Below, one piece after another: positions 33,762 through 44,480 of a stretch of 64,000 nt of DNA. The stretch comes from Trichuris trichiura (taxonomy: Eukaryota; Nematoda; Enoplea; Trichinellida; Trichuridae). The stretch lies in the NCBI GenBank assembly GCA_037903355.1, contig JBAJFE010000014.1:3410001-3474000 (forward strand), read 5' to 3'. A model generated the notes under the pieces. That model had not been told where the DNA came from. It saw only the letters and a list, made by a program, of their open reading frames with translations, and did no database searches. A program made the position numbers and the translations under genes. The first letter of the stretch is position 1. Each line of letters begins with the position of its first letter.

Positions 33762-35060
33762 TTGGACAATCGTTGGACAGATTCCGAACGCGACATTTTG
33801 TGCAGCTTTGTTAAATCAAGCTACTTGGATTCGCCGTTATGCGTGTTACAGTGGAGACAGCTGTTGAATCAATTCTTAGAGGTAGATCATTTGGTAGCTC
33901 AGGTGACTAAAGTCAAAGTAACTGCCGAAGAACGGATCGCCTTGAAAACGGTGGAAGACAGCAATCGATTCAATGGGACAAGATATGTGGTAGGCTTGCT
34001 ATGGAAATCTGCGGACACCGTTTTGCCAGATAATCGGCAAGCAGCTTTGAAACGACTTTTCGCAACAGAACGACGACTCCGAAGTGCGTTAGTGACAGCC
34101 TTTCACAGCCGTGCGATTCAGCAGTATGTTGAAAAAGACTATGCAAGAAAGCTGTCACACAGAGAGTTGGGTGGGCTGCCTGGCCAGACATAGTATCTTC
34201 TGCATCATGCGGTTGAGTACCCTTGGAAACCTGAAAATTATCGCATCGTTTTTGATGCTTCTGCGCGACACGCTGGCTTACCGCTTAACGATTGCCTTTT
34301 GAAAGGGCCAAACTATTTGGCGAGCTTGGCATGCTTTTACGATTTCGACGAAATCCTGTTCCCGTATCAGCTGACATACCGCGAATGTATCATCAAGCTT
34401 TAGTGATGCCAAAGGACCAGTCTGCTCTACGGTTCCTATGGCGAGAACCTGGAACTATTCTTCTGCCTGAGACGTATGAGATGTTAGTTTATGTCTTCGG
34501 AGCGTCCTCATCGCCAAGTGTCTGCATGTTCGCAGTCCACCGAGCTGCTCTGGATCGCAAATTACAGTACCCTAGATTAGTCGATAGAGTGATGTCAAAC
34601 ATGTACCTTGATAATTGGTTGGATTCATTTGACACTGATTCTGCAGCGACGCATGTGAGCTCAAAGATGAAAAATATGCTAGTAATCGCAGGCTCTCGCC
34701 TGAGAAAGTGGGCAAGCACCTCGAGAGTTTTACTCGATAATGTTGACGAAGGGCAACCCAGAAACCCGCATGTGCGGATGTTCCAAGAACGACTGCCCGC
34801 AGAAACGGCATGGGGAATGAAGTGAGACTGCGAGATAGTTTTCAATTTGATTTTCCGAAGGAAAGTACGTGGAAACCAACGAAACTGGAAATGCTGAGCT
34901 TGACGGCACAATTGTTCGACCCACTGGGCCTTTTGTCTCCAGTGTCGATTGGTGGGCGCATCATTTAGCCAGACTTGCGGCGAACTGACCATGGCTGGGA
35001 TGACGTGCCTGCTGTGTCCGAAGGACCATACTTACGGCTGAATCCGCGCGCCATTGTTGC
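33762..35060 (+). pseudogene. BEL/Pao reverse transcriptase, inactive
   Basis: Starts with the N-terminal part at 33762 and runs through a TAG at 34191-34193. It then reads YRIVFDASA and shifts frame near 34330 (LLRFRRNP.., DQSALRFLWRE). The active-site box normally YxDD is YLDN (34604-34615), so the second catalytic aspartate is Asn. The palm end reads AQLFDPLGLLSPVSIGGRI. The region breaks at about 35060, where other sequence is inserted. Confidence 0.8.
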
Positions 35061-35061
35061 T

Positions 35062-35700
35062 CGCTTGACTTAAAAGTTTTGTAATTTAACAGGCGTGGGG
35101 CTGGGACTGGCCTGCTTGTTTGGACGGTCGTGCGTTGTTATGGAATAATTGGCGACGAGGCAACGGAACTCTAACGCCCGGCGAGACCGACTTGAGCTAT
35201 GGCAACGTCCCGCCACGGCAGCTTGGAGCCCTTTGACGTACGTACTGGGATTGATAGTTGGGAGGACTGGATGGACCATTTCGTGTTCTTTGCTGATGCT
35301 TACAGCAACTCTCAAGAACGCCGATGTGGTCTGCTCTTCACCTATGGAGGTCCGGAGTTGTATCGGCTTATGAAGGAAGCCCTAGCGCCTGACAAGCCAC
35401 GCACTAAAACATTGAACAACTGACTGAGGAAGCACGAGCGAGATTCGACCCGTCCCGGCCAGATACGCTGCCAGGGCAGAATTCTGTGCTGGAAAGCAGC
35501 GGCTAGCGGAGTCTGTGTCGAACTTTATGGCAAGTTTGCGTCACTTAGCTGGACGATGTCAGTTTGAAGCGGCACCTACCGTTACGAATGTTACGGAGGC
35601 GGCTACGTCTATCGGCGTGCGACATGGAGCTGCTACACCGCTGTGGCAAGTCAATGGGCAAGGCAGATAGGCTGAGCAGAGTTCCATTGCATTTCTGTGT
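35062..35700 (+). mobile_element. Nested Ty3/gypsy-type LTR-gag fragment
   Basis: The ORF 35199-35423 reads EPFDVRTGIDSWEDWMDHF, followed by LLFTYGGPELYRLM and DKPRTKT. This is the gag pattern of gypsy elements (PFD...W..Y...E.FF; KRA.LLT..G...Y.L...L.AP.KP). A second gag block, LRHLAGRCQFEAAP, follows. Just upstream, TTGGCGACGAGGCAACGG (35149-35166) looks like a gypsy primer-binding site, so the preceding bases may be an LTR end. It interrupts the BEL/Pao pol region, hence is younger than that copy. Confidence 0.6.
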
Positions 35701-35739
35701 CTGCCAAGCCCAAGGTTGGACGATTGCGCGTTGTTACTG

Positions 35740-36225
35740 AATAAAGGTTACGAGCAACAGCACTTAATAGTGCCAGACGAGCATTTTGTCGCACACTGGC
35801 AGCGTTGGGCAGAGAATTTGCGCAACGTCGAAGCGATTTGCTGTCCTAGTTGTTTGTGGCTGAAAGGGCATATTTCGTCTATCCATTTATCTTCAGATGC
35901 CTCTGATTGAGCGTACAGGGCAGTTGGATATGTTCGATGCTCAGACGACAGTGGTCAAGTGCACGTCACACTAGCAATGGCTTAGGCTCGCGTAGCTCCG
36001 CTACGGCGCCTTACTAGTCCACGTTTGGAGTTGTCAGCAGCTTTGATAGCTGCACGATTAGCGCACATCTTGACCAATGAAGTATGCGCATCGCCTAATA
36101 AGGTCACCTTCTGGACGGATTCTAGTGTTGTCTTGTGTTGGATCAAAGCGACACGTAAACGGTTCTCCGCCTTTGTAGAGAACAGAATCACCGAAATCCT
36201 GGACAGTTTTGACGCTAGCCAGTAG
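35740..36225 (+). pseudogene. BEL/Pao RNase H region
   Basis: After the nested insertion pol resumes: HWQRWAENL, then LSSDASD with a stop, AYRAVGYVRC, and the BEL-type block RLTSPRLELSAALIAARL followed by FWTDSSVVLCWI. The DxS and TDS acidic positions of RNase H are still readable. Confidence 0.75.
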
Positions 36226-36559
36226 CGCCATGTTCCGAGCAGTGAGAATCCCTCCAGCGATCTCTCTCGAGGTGTCAGCTTTGCATCATTCATTGTAAAA
36301 AATCGATAGATCGATGGCCCATCATTCTTGCGTTTGGATGCCCACTGTTGGCCTAAGAGTGGGTGCCAATTATCCCCAAACAGTAACGTCCTGGAAGAAG
36401 TAGTGGTGACCTGCACAGTGTTCGAATCTCCGGAAAATGTTGTGCTTTCCTTAATATGCCGATGCCGAATTCCACCCCACGGCGTTCTCCAGAAACTGGG
36501 TTGGGAAATAGTGCGTCAGAGAAGTTCAAGAATCATGCTTTACTGAAGAACAACGCCGT

Positions 36560-37240
36560 TTGCAAAGCAGTGATAGGGTTTTGACTTCATCTCGACTACT
36601 CCATCTAAAGCCTTTCGTCCATTCCGAAGGATTCATAAGAGTGGGAGACCGCTTAAAACGAGCAAACGTTAAATTTGTCGCACGCCACGCACTGATCTTG
36701 CCATCAAAATATGCTCTAGCCGCGTTGGTCATCAGAGGGACACATGAACTCACTTCCATGCCGGTGTAGAAACAACGTTGCTCTTCACCTGTGGTACTGC
36801 ATGTATAGTAGACAGCCACCAGGCGGTCCGACGGGTTACTAATCAGTGCGTGATTTGCCGAAGGTACCGAAATCGAGCACCTATGGTACCCATGGCTCCA
36901 TTGTTGGAGTGCCTCGTGAATCGCCCATCAGTGCCTTTTACTCACGTGGGCTTGGACTCTGTCGGCCCCATTTTCATGTTCGTTCGACGGTCACAGGAAA
37001 AACGATGGGTAACCACTTTCCTGTATTTGGCTAGCCGGGCGGTTCATCTTGATGTATGTCACTCACTGAATGTGAGTTCATTCCTTAGTGCGTTTCGTCG
37101 TTTCACGTCACGCCGTGGACCACCAGGAGAATGTTACTCTGGTAATGGTCAGAACCTCCTTGCAGGACATCAGGCATTATTTGAGAGCAACCTACCTACC
37201 TACACCTTGATACGAATCACATAACAAGTCACGTAACTGC
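36560..37240 (+). pseudogene. BEL/Pao integrase, inactive
   Basis: The zinc-binding region (ARHALILPSKYALAALVIRG) is followed by a frame change and QCVICRRYRNRAP. The core starts PFTHVGLDSVGPIF, giving the first Asp of DDE. The second, normally SDNG, reads SGNG with Gly at 37141-37143, so the catalytic triad is broken. Confidence 0.8.
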
Positions 37241-37328
37241 GAACTGAATCAAATGGCATTTCTACCCACTGGCAGCACCATACTTTGATGGTGCATGTGA
37301 GCGCTTAATTCGTTCTGCCAAGCGGACT

Positions 37329-37842
37329 GTGCCAACTACGTTACACGGGCAACGTATAACAGATGAGGTGATGCATACAGTGGTTGCGAAGACTGAGAAT
37401 ATGCTGAACAGCAGACTATTGGGCCGGGTCAGGGACGAACCTGAGGATGGTGACACCTTTAACACCAAACCATTTTCTTCTTGGTCGACCGCATGGCAAC
37501 GTTCCATTAGACGTGGTTACACGACAGGATTTGAACTCCAAGAAGCAATGGAGCCTCTCGCAAGCTCTCCTAGATCGATTTTGGCGAAGGTGGATGCTAG
37601 AATACGTCCCGACGCTAATTCTTGGATCGCCAGAGAGGAAATCTGCTTATTCGTTTAAAGTTAATGATGTAGTTCTGATAATTGATCAAGACACGCCACG
37701 CGGACAATGGCCATTGGGTCAGATCACGAAGACTTATCCCGGAACTGATGGAATAGTGCGCGCGATGGATGTCCAAACCGCACGAGGAACGAAGAAGAGG
37801 ACTGCCTGCAAGTTGTTGCCTCTAATCGTGGGTCCTCCGTAA
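37329..37842 (+). pseudogene. BEL/Pao C-terminal DUF5641-like domain
   Basis: Begins in one frame (VAKTENMLNSRLL) and shifts to another at about 37447, which reads LTPNHFLLGRP, then LLDRFWRRWMLEYV, VNDVVLIIDQDTPRGQWPLG and a stop at 37842. The motif series is that of the DUF5641 tail of Pao integrases. Confidence 0.85.
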
Positions 37843-37860
37843 CGTCGGACGGAGGGCGCA

Positions 37861-38088
37861 TGTCGCGTGATTCACGCTCAGTTGAACCTGCAAACTTTTC
37901 TGGGTATAGAGGAGACGGGTGGACCTAACTGATGATTTGATGGCTTGAAAACTCCCTACTGTAGACCTTATTTCCGACTCTCTGATTTCGACTTTCCGAC
38001 TAGTGTGGTTGTTTTTCTGACTTTCCGATAGCTGTATCCCGACCGATAGTAAACCTATTTACTCCAATCGTTCTGTTATTGACGATTT
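37861..38088 (+). repeat. BEL/Pao 3' LTR (228 bases)
   Basis: Aligns with the 5' LTR from TGTCGCG to GACGATTT but carries an additional segment of about 45 bases around 37918-37965. The asymmetry means either a deletion in the 5' copy or an insertion in the 3' copy after integration. Confidence 0.85.
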
Positions 38089-39783
38089 AGAGGGATTCAA
38101 AACTTTCGGGATTACCACGTCCCATCTGCACCAAAAAAAGGTTGGTAAGTGCATAGCGATCATACCATGAAATCCCGCATAAGAGTTTATACGTCGCGTA
38201 CCAGAAATCCAGTCTCCAAACTGTTTTGCGTTCTCTTGCGCTGTTTCTTCGTGTCTCCTTTCCGTATCCAAATATGGTGTTAATAAAAGCAGAATCGACA
38301 TGTGTCATTTTTTGAACAGAGTCATCACTTTATTGTTTTCTCTACATTGTTGGACTGTGGTTGTAAAAGTGACTTCGTTTGGGCATTCGTTTACTCTTCT
38401 ATATTCTCTAAGCGTGTTTTGTATTTTTATTCGGTTTGTGCAAAACTAACTTACTTTGATGGCCAAATTTCACGGGAAATACGCTAATGATTGGAGTGGG
38501 TTAGCGACAAGTTAGGGTAAAAATCCCGAAAGGCCAACGTCCCAGATAGGCCAAAACTTTGGAAGACCAAAATCCCGAACAGGTCGAACGTGCACAATAA
38601 AGTGTAGCCTTGTCCCCGAAGTTAGTGATCTAAAAAACAGGACCAGTACAGTAACGCGACTACTCAAATACATTCATTATCTAGAAGGCATCAATGCAAT
38701 ATTGGCACTAGACCACACTTCAAAGTGCATTTTCGACCTCTTCGTGATTTTGACGGGCACTGGTTAGCGACAGGCTCATTATCCCATTATTCCTTAACAT
38801 GGTGGTGTTTAGTTTATATCGAGACAGTTTGGAATGATGTGGGTTTCAAAGCTTAATGATACTTTCTGTTTTTAGAATTGTGGTAGATGGCCAGACGGTA
38901 CCTATTCATTTTATACATGTGCATAAATATTTCTCGCTTTTTCTTGTAAACATTATGGGCACCTTCATCCTTGCTTACTTTCACCAGAGTAATTTTCTTC
39001 TGGCCAGGACTGGTCTTAAATCTTTCCTTGCCAGAAAGGTTCAAAATAGTTGCTTGAACACATAGAGGGAAATGTTCCACGTTTTATTTCTCGATGATAA
39101 AGAGAGTTACACGGTATTTCGTAACTCTCTGATTCCTGACTGAATTGATCCCTAAGCGCGTAAAAGCAAAACACACCTGTTACGCATGTTGAACATAGAA
39201 AGTACCGGCCAGGCTGAACGAACGAGTCGGGAGGCTGTGCAGACCTTTCATAACTTTTTAGTGGTTTCATTGCGAGCATTCGTAAAGTAGAAGCTATAGC
39301 TTTAGATGCTATTCACGTTCATTTCGCCGTCGTGTGTTTAATAATGAATCGCTACTTCGCGATCCATGTAGCTGATTCGAACGGTAGTTGCTGTTGCATT
39401 AGTCTCTGACGTGTCCACCTGGCGTTATTAAAAAACACCTGCTTGCTGAGCAACCTTTGGCTAATGTAACAATTTTATGCATACCACAGATTTTTTTAAA
39501 ATGCAGGTGTAATTTATTGAACAGTTTATGCATAAGCAAAACAATAGTGAGGTACGTCAAAGATTGATGATTGGAAACTACACTTCGATTTTTCGCTCGC
39601 TACGTTTGCAACGCATCATGACGTTGCGGGATGATACGTGCTTGGAGATTTTTTGTTTTTTGTGTTATACTTGCGTAATTTCGTTCTTATATTGGAGCAT
39701 GACAAGAACTGAGAAGTGCAATGAATGAGGAAACAACAACTGTCTTCCTATGATGGGCTGGACAGAGAAGGCTACAACTGAGC
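38089..39783. other. Intergenic, no gene seen
   Basis: Contains a short decayed repeat with the phrase AATCCCGAA...GGCC in variants (38521-38585). ORFs here are short and unsupported. Confidence 0.4.
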
Positions 39784-40737
39784 TCACTTTTTGACAGAAT
39801 TATCGTCTACTTTTTCAGGGAACTCTTCTGCAGAAGAAATCCTCTTTGTTTCATCCAGTAATTGTGAACTGCTTGCAAAGTCCATTTCACCGCTGAATAT
39901 GTTTTCACTCTTGGCTGCGTTCAAACGTTTTGAACGTCTTCGCACCACTTCACACATCCGTTCTAAGCTGCTCGTCATACAGCCATTTTCGTCGCGCCAG
40001 TGTTTATCCGCTATGGTCAAGAATCGGCTAACGTAGGACATTAATGTCCTATTCGAGCTAATGTCACTTGGCACGGGCATTTCTGCAGCCGCTTTAATTG
40101 CGACATAAATGCGCATCGCTTGAATTAAGGCAACCTTCATTTCAGCTTCTAAACCTGCGTTACAAAGTTGTAGCGCCATGGTGACAAGAATATCAGCCGT
40201 TTGAATATTGAACAGCCTGGGATTTTCTTGTAAAAAACGAATTGAATCTTCCACTTTGGCTATGCGACAGAACGTGGTCAGCAGTTCTTTGTTGGTATCA
40301 AAAAAGAGTTGCTGAATTCTGATTTCGCCCTTCCCAGATGGTGCTATACTGGGGAACATGCCGGGTTCATTATTAATCCTGGTGCATTCTTTAACCACGT
40401 TGCAGGAAGTACCTTCTTTGGCTATTTCCAGCGAGTTTCCCTGATTAAGTAAATCGTTGTATCGAGCATTCGCTTCAACTAGGCGTTCCTCATATTCTTT
40501 TCTTGTTTTATCGCTGAGCGAATTAGCGGCAAGCTTCTTTTCAAACTTCACCTTATCTTCAAGGGCGCAGCGGAGCAACTGAATCTCCTTCTGCCGCTCC
40601 TCCTTGCTCAGAGCTTTGTTGTTTAAAGGATGTCCAGCAGGCAAACGAAAGCTGCTGGAACCGTTAATTATTTCAAACCCATCATTTTCATCGTCTGATA
40701 ATTTTATGCCATTCCACTTGGAGTAATCAACTGGCAT
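39784..40737 (-). CDS. cdc37: Cdc37-family Hsp90 co-chaperone (divergent)
   Basis: A single-exon ORF of 317 residues. The N-terminus MPVDYSKWNGIKLSDDENDG matches Cdc37 (VDYSxWDxIEVSDDEDD). The serine before the acidic run corresponds to the CK2 site (Ser13 in human) needed for kinase-client binding. A charged helical stretch follows (about residues 45-100). The middle domain is recognisable by F....KELLTTFCRIAKVEDS...L..NP.L, then ADILVTMALQLCNAGLEAEMKVALIQ-like helices and FLTIADKHWRDE. The protein is shorter than human Cdc37 (378), with a reduced C-terminal domain, and could equally be a CDC37L1-type paralogue. It would act in the cytosol loading kinases onto Hsp90. No introns, unlike its neighbours. 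Confidence 0.85.
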   Translation of the reverse strand: MPVDYSKWNGIKLSDDENDGFEIINGSSSFRLPAGHPLNNKALSKEERQKEIQLLRCALEDKVKFEKKLAANSLSDKTRKEYEERLVEANARYNDLLNQGNSLEIAKEGTSCNVVKECTRINNEPGMFPSIAPSGKGEIRIQQLFFDTNKELLTTFCRIAKVEDSIRFLQENPRLFNIQTADILVTMALQLCNAGLEAEMKVALIQAMRIYVAIKAAAEMPVPSDISSNRTLMSYVSRFLTIADKHWRDENGCMTSSLERMCEVVRRRSKRLNAAKSENIFSGEMDFASSSQLLDETKRISSAEEFPEKVDDNSVKK

Positions 40738-41197
40738 AGCAACGCGGCTGGAGTTCAGTCGGCAGAATGACGGTTAACTAAACAACTGATGTCCAGTTAC
40801 CAACAGCAGTGCGCGAGGAAATAAGTTTAAAATGATGCTCAGGGTAACTTTTCGAGCACCAAACGAGTTCAAACTCTTCTATAAAAGACTGCACAGCTTT
40901 CTGGACTAAACACGTCACATTGCGTAGGTCTTAATACGTGGCGAACTTACTGCAGCGGCTGTGCGAACATTGCCGACTCTGTAATAATTCCTGGACAGAG
41001 TTTACGCAAAGCAAATTCGTTGTAGTTCTTTCTACTTCACGTCATGCCTCTGCCGTACTATACACAGCATTCATGATATGATATCCGCGCAAAAATTGCT
41101 TTAAAGTCTGTTTAGCACTACTATATAAGAAACTGATCCCCTGCTCAAAGATGTGCCCTAAATATCAGACCCTGAATGTTGCTACTATACAATAATC
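40738..41197. other. Upstream region of the Cdc37-like gene
   Basis: No ORF or repeat recognised; likely promoter and leader. Confidence 0.4.
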
Positions 41198-41687
41198 CAG
41201 TGTTTCTCAAGATCAGCGTTGCCAGGGCTCCCCTGTGAACGTTTCTCAGCGTTTGGCTCCCCTCCCCAGTTCTTACTGGTCAATTTATAGCGCGCTGATT
41301 GGCTGGAAGGGGGGACCGGGCTAGCGGGGACGTCATAATGCAGGTGCTGCACAAAGTTATGTAGAGAAAGCGTTTCCCAAGCAGTGTGCCCAAACCTCTT
41401 ACGTTCTCACCCCTGAGCCGACTACCCCCGGGCCCTCCCTTCCAGCTAATGAAAATCGCGGGGCGCAACAGCGTGCATCTTTTTCTTAACCAGTACTCAC
41501 AATGCCTAACCCACGAACCTCTTCTTCCTGTGCACGTTAGCACGACGGCTCAGGTGAGGCATGTGCTCCCCACGGCTTAAAAGGCCAACCAAGGGCCCCC
41601 TTGACGTTTTGCGCCCCCCCCCTCAGACTTCAAAACGATCCCTTGTTGGGCACATGACCCACCGTGAGAACAGTTGCTCTAATCCAT
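41198..41687. repeat. hAT-like terminal-sequence copy
   Basis: Begins CAGTGTTTCTCAAGATCAGC, continuing with GGCTCCCCTGTGAACGTTTC and GCTGATTGGCTGGAAGG. The same phrases recur at 41688-41820, so this is another, partly diverged copy of that element end. GC-rich with C runs. Confidence 0.55.
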
Positions 41688-43286
41688 AGGTTCTCAAACT
41701 TTTTCGCTCCATCGCCCCCTGTGAACGTTTCCGAGCGTTTGAGCCCCCCAAGTCTGATTGGTCGATTTTGGGCCCGCTGATTGGCTGAAAGGTAGAACGT
41801 GGCGTAGCTGGGACGTCATTAGGTTCTCAAACTTTTCGTTCTGTCGCCCCTGGCGGGAAAATTTTAGCAATACCAGTACTGGTGTGAAAACTTTCCAGAA
41901 AAGACTTCAACTCTTCGTCACGTGAAAAGCGTACTATAACACTGCTGCTTTTTCACCAACCATTTTATGATGGGAAAATTTCTGCTTGCCTTTCATATCT
42001 CCTCTCACATTTCTCAGAACATGGGGTCCCATAAGCAAGAAGCATACATTACCTTTCCCGAAAAAAACAATCAATGCGCGTCTGTTTTTTACCCATACCA
42101 TACAGAATTGTAGTGACAACGAACCAGATTGAAGTGAAAACGAAAAATGCGTTGTTAAATAAAAAGAAAATAAAAAGAAGTTAGGACTTTAAATATACAT
42201 GTACATGGGCAGTCAAGCAATCACAGTTCAGTGATATTAAGTGCGACGAAAGGCACAGGGAAAGCGTAACGAAAGGTAACAGATGACACCTAAATTACAA
42301 GCAAGTAAGCACTTCATGCTTCCCAGAACCTATGTGCAGTCCGTTCCACTCCCGCCTGCCTTGCGAAGTAGTTCAGTGTTCGGAACGTAAACAGTAACTG
42401 GTCGATGACTGCGTATTTTTCTTTCAAATTTGTTGAATTACCATCACCTGACTATGGGCTACTACTGCTAGCCGGTGTTCCATTCATAAACGGCAAACGT
42501 CATAGTGAAGGGTCTACTGATTACATGTTTATGGTAAGTGATAAGGAGAGACTATAATCCCTCTAGCACAGAAATTTTAAAAACTTTATAAGAATTCTCT
42601 GGAGAACTTTGCTGCTGCGGCTGTAGGCGCACCATCGATGGTGGCCTGCTGCCACAGTTTTTTTGCATGTGTGAATCGATTTCTCCTGATGTCCGGCAAG
42701 TTCACTGCATTAGTCACTGACAATATTTAGTAAAGAAAGAGATCAGCGAACCAATGAGCTAACCACACTTGCTCATGATCATAGTGAGTAACAAAACCAA
42801 CAAGGAATCTGCCTGTTCTGATGATTCCACAGCATCAGAACACTTTTCAATCATTAGACATACTTTCGCTGAGGAAAACTGAAAGCGCATAGACAAGGAA
42901 AACCTTGTTGCGAATTGGAAATTTAAAATATAAGTTTGCTAATTCACCATAATAAGATTGGGCTCACAGGGAATGAAATCTTCAGAACATGACTTTGATC
43001 ATTTGCAAGCTAATTCAACCATTTTGAGACCAATAGCGCTTTGCTTTACCAGTATTTTTTTCAGCGTGAACAGCGATGATAAGATGTATAGGCGTGTCGT
43101 CGCCTGTGTGTACATGCAGCACTCTTACGCCGGTCTCTCTGGTAGCCCTCCTGCGCTAGTGACGATTCTGTCAGAGTTCCTCTTATGTGATTCCCAGCGC
43201 TCCCGCACGGAGTTCCTACCGCCCCCTCCTGCGCTCTCTCATTGCCCCCCCCCCTGGGGGCGATATCGCCAACTTTGAGAAACTAT
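41688..43286. mobile_element. hAT-like element, non-coding, with flanking direct repeats
   Basis: Left end AGGTTCTCAAACTTTTTCGC and right end, on the other strand, ATAGTTTCTCAAAGTTGGCG share the TTCTCAAA core typical of ZBED/SCAND3-type hAT termini. The 12-base sequence GCTCTAATCCAT stands immediately before (41676-41687) and after (43287-43298), consistent with the 8-base hAT target duplication plus chance matches. The inside has no readable transposase. A third copy of the terminal phrase occurs at about 41819. Confidence 0.65.
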
Positions 43287-43527
43287 GCTCTAATCCATTG
43301 GTTGAATCAGATTGCTTGTGTTCGTTGGCAGAAAAATTGTCTCATCGTTGAGGCCATGCAGGCTAAGTAATTGACATGGAGCGTTGTCGAGACAAGTGAA
43401 ACTTTAATTTCAACGCTGTGAGCTTGACAACATCCCTATACACCTGAGCAGTAGTACAAAGTAAGCCATTTCTAAAATAAATTTATAGTGATGTACTCTT
43501 CCTTTTTTGAGCGCCAAATACACCAAG

Positions 43528-43880
43528 TTGCCACTAATCCGGAAAGCTCGCTAATTCGGACGCATTTCGATGTGCAAGTAGGTTGTGACGGCGGCGAATT
43601 GTGGACAAAGCAGACTGATCTAAACCGGAGCATTCCAACTACTGTGCGCATTAATTATGATTGATAATGATTTTAGGCACGCAGTTGCTCATTTAATATC
43701 TGATGCTGCAGGATAAGCTAGTCAAGGAAAGGTCAAAAATATATGAAACAGCTCACTTTAAAAGATATGTTCAACAAGAAGGCTAAAGATCAAGTAATGA
43801 ATGAGCTAGTTTTTAAAAATCTGGTGCCTTCAACTTCTGCTCATTCAGATATTCCTCCGCTATTGCCATGAGTTTATGAC
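43528..43880 (+). mobile_element. pogo/Tigger-like remnant
   Basis: Contains ACTAATCCGGAAAGCTCGCT, like the TAATCCGG end of the element at 5028, then a short frame near 43744 reading MKQLTLKDMFNKKAKDQ, resembling the C-terminal end of Tigger transposases. Ends are not clear. Confidence 0.3.
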
Positions 43881-44130
43881 CTGTAAGCCGCATTCCGGAC
43901 AAACATGGTAAGCCTGAAAGAACTCAATTTTTAAATTTCAAATCCTTTCGTTTCTGAACATCAGAACTTCGTTTTCACTACTATGATTAATGGCTACCAT
44001 GAACCTTTTTAATCTGGACAAGAAAATTGCTCTACTTGTGCTGTTCGCTTTACCTCTTCATTACAACCTCTTTTATCCACTGTCTGCTTCCGTAATCGAA
44101 AAACCTGAATTAGTTCACAGTGTATCTCAA

Positions 44131-44480
44131 AAGTCAGTCGAATCAGTGGCAATGCTGGCCAGTGAACCGGACCCCCCTCAGGGCATAGTGGGATAACGCC
44201 TCGCACTGCCTGGCGTCGACCTCGTCCTCCCTGTGGTGCAAGGGATGCGGCCCTATCGAGGCCGCGTCTAGCGGACGAGGTCACCTCCTTGATGATGCGC
44301 GACCCCGCTCCAGGTTACTGACCAACGAGCCGTTCATCCCAGAATGGCCCCATATTCGTCTATATAAGATTACGGGAGCTGGGGTGTAGTGACTCTTTCC
44401 TCTATCGTGTATTCGCTTACATCAGTAAACAGTTCAGTGAATCGAAGCCTTCGTTCTTGGCGCAAGTGTTCTCCCACAGA
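44131..44480 (+). mobile_element. LTR-like GC-rich segment with TATA box
   Basis: Abruptly GC-rich compared with its surroundings. Holds a nested hairpin: GACCTCGTCC (44218-44227) with GGACGAGGTC (44273-44282), and inside it GCGGCC/GGCCGC (44247-44252, 44260-44265). A TATATAAG promoter-like box follows near 44361, then a pyrimidine-rich start-site-like segment and an end CCCACA. The layout suggests a solitary LTR; no paired LTR or coding part is nearby. Confidence 0.4.

Larger units (their letters stand above)
32422..38088 (+). mobile_element. BEL/Pao LTR retrotransposon, decayed, with nested insertion
   Basis: Complete in outline: 5' LTR, gag-like region, reverse transcriptase, RNase H, integrase with zinc-binding part, DUF5641-like C-terminus, a purine-rich tract (GGACGGAGGGCGCA, 37847-37860) and the 3' LTR. 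The order gag-RT-RNase H-integrase with a C-terminal DUF5641 is characteristic of BEL/Pao. Both LTRs start TGTCGCG and end GACGATTT. GAGG lies just before the 5' LTR (32417-32420) and just after the 3' LTR (38090-38093), a weak target-duplication candidate. The coding part has several frame changes and stops and lost catalytic residues, so it cannot move by itself. Confidence 0.9.
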
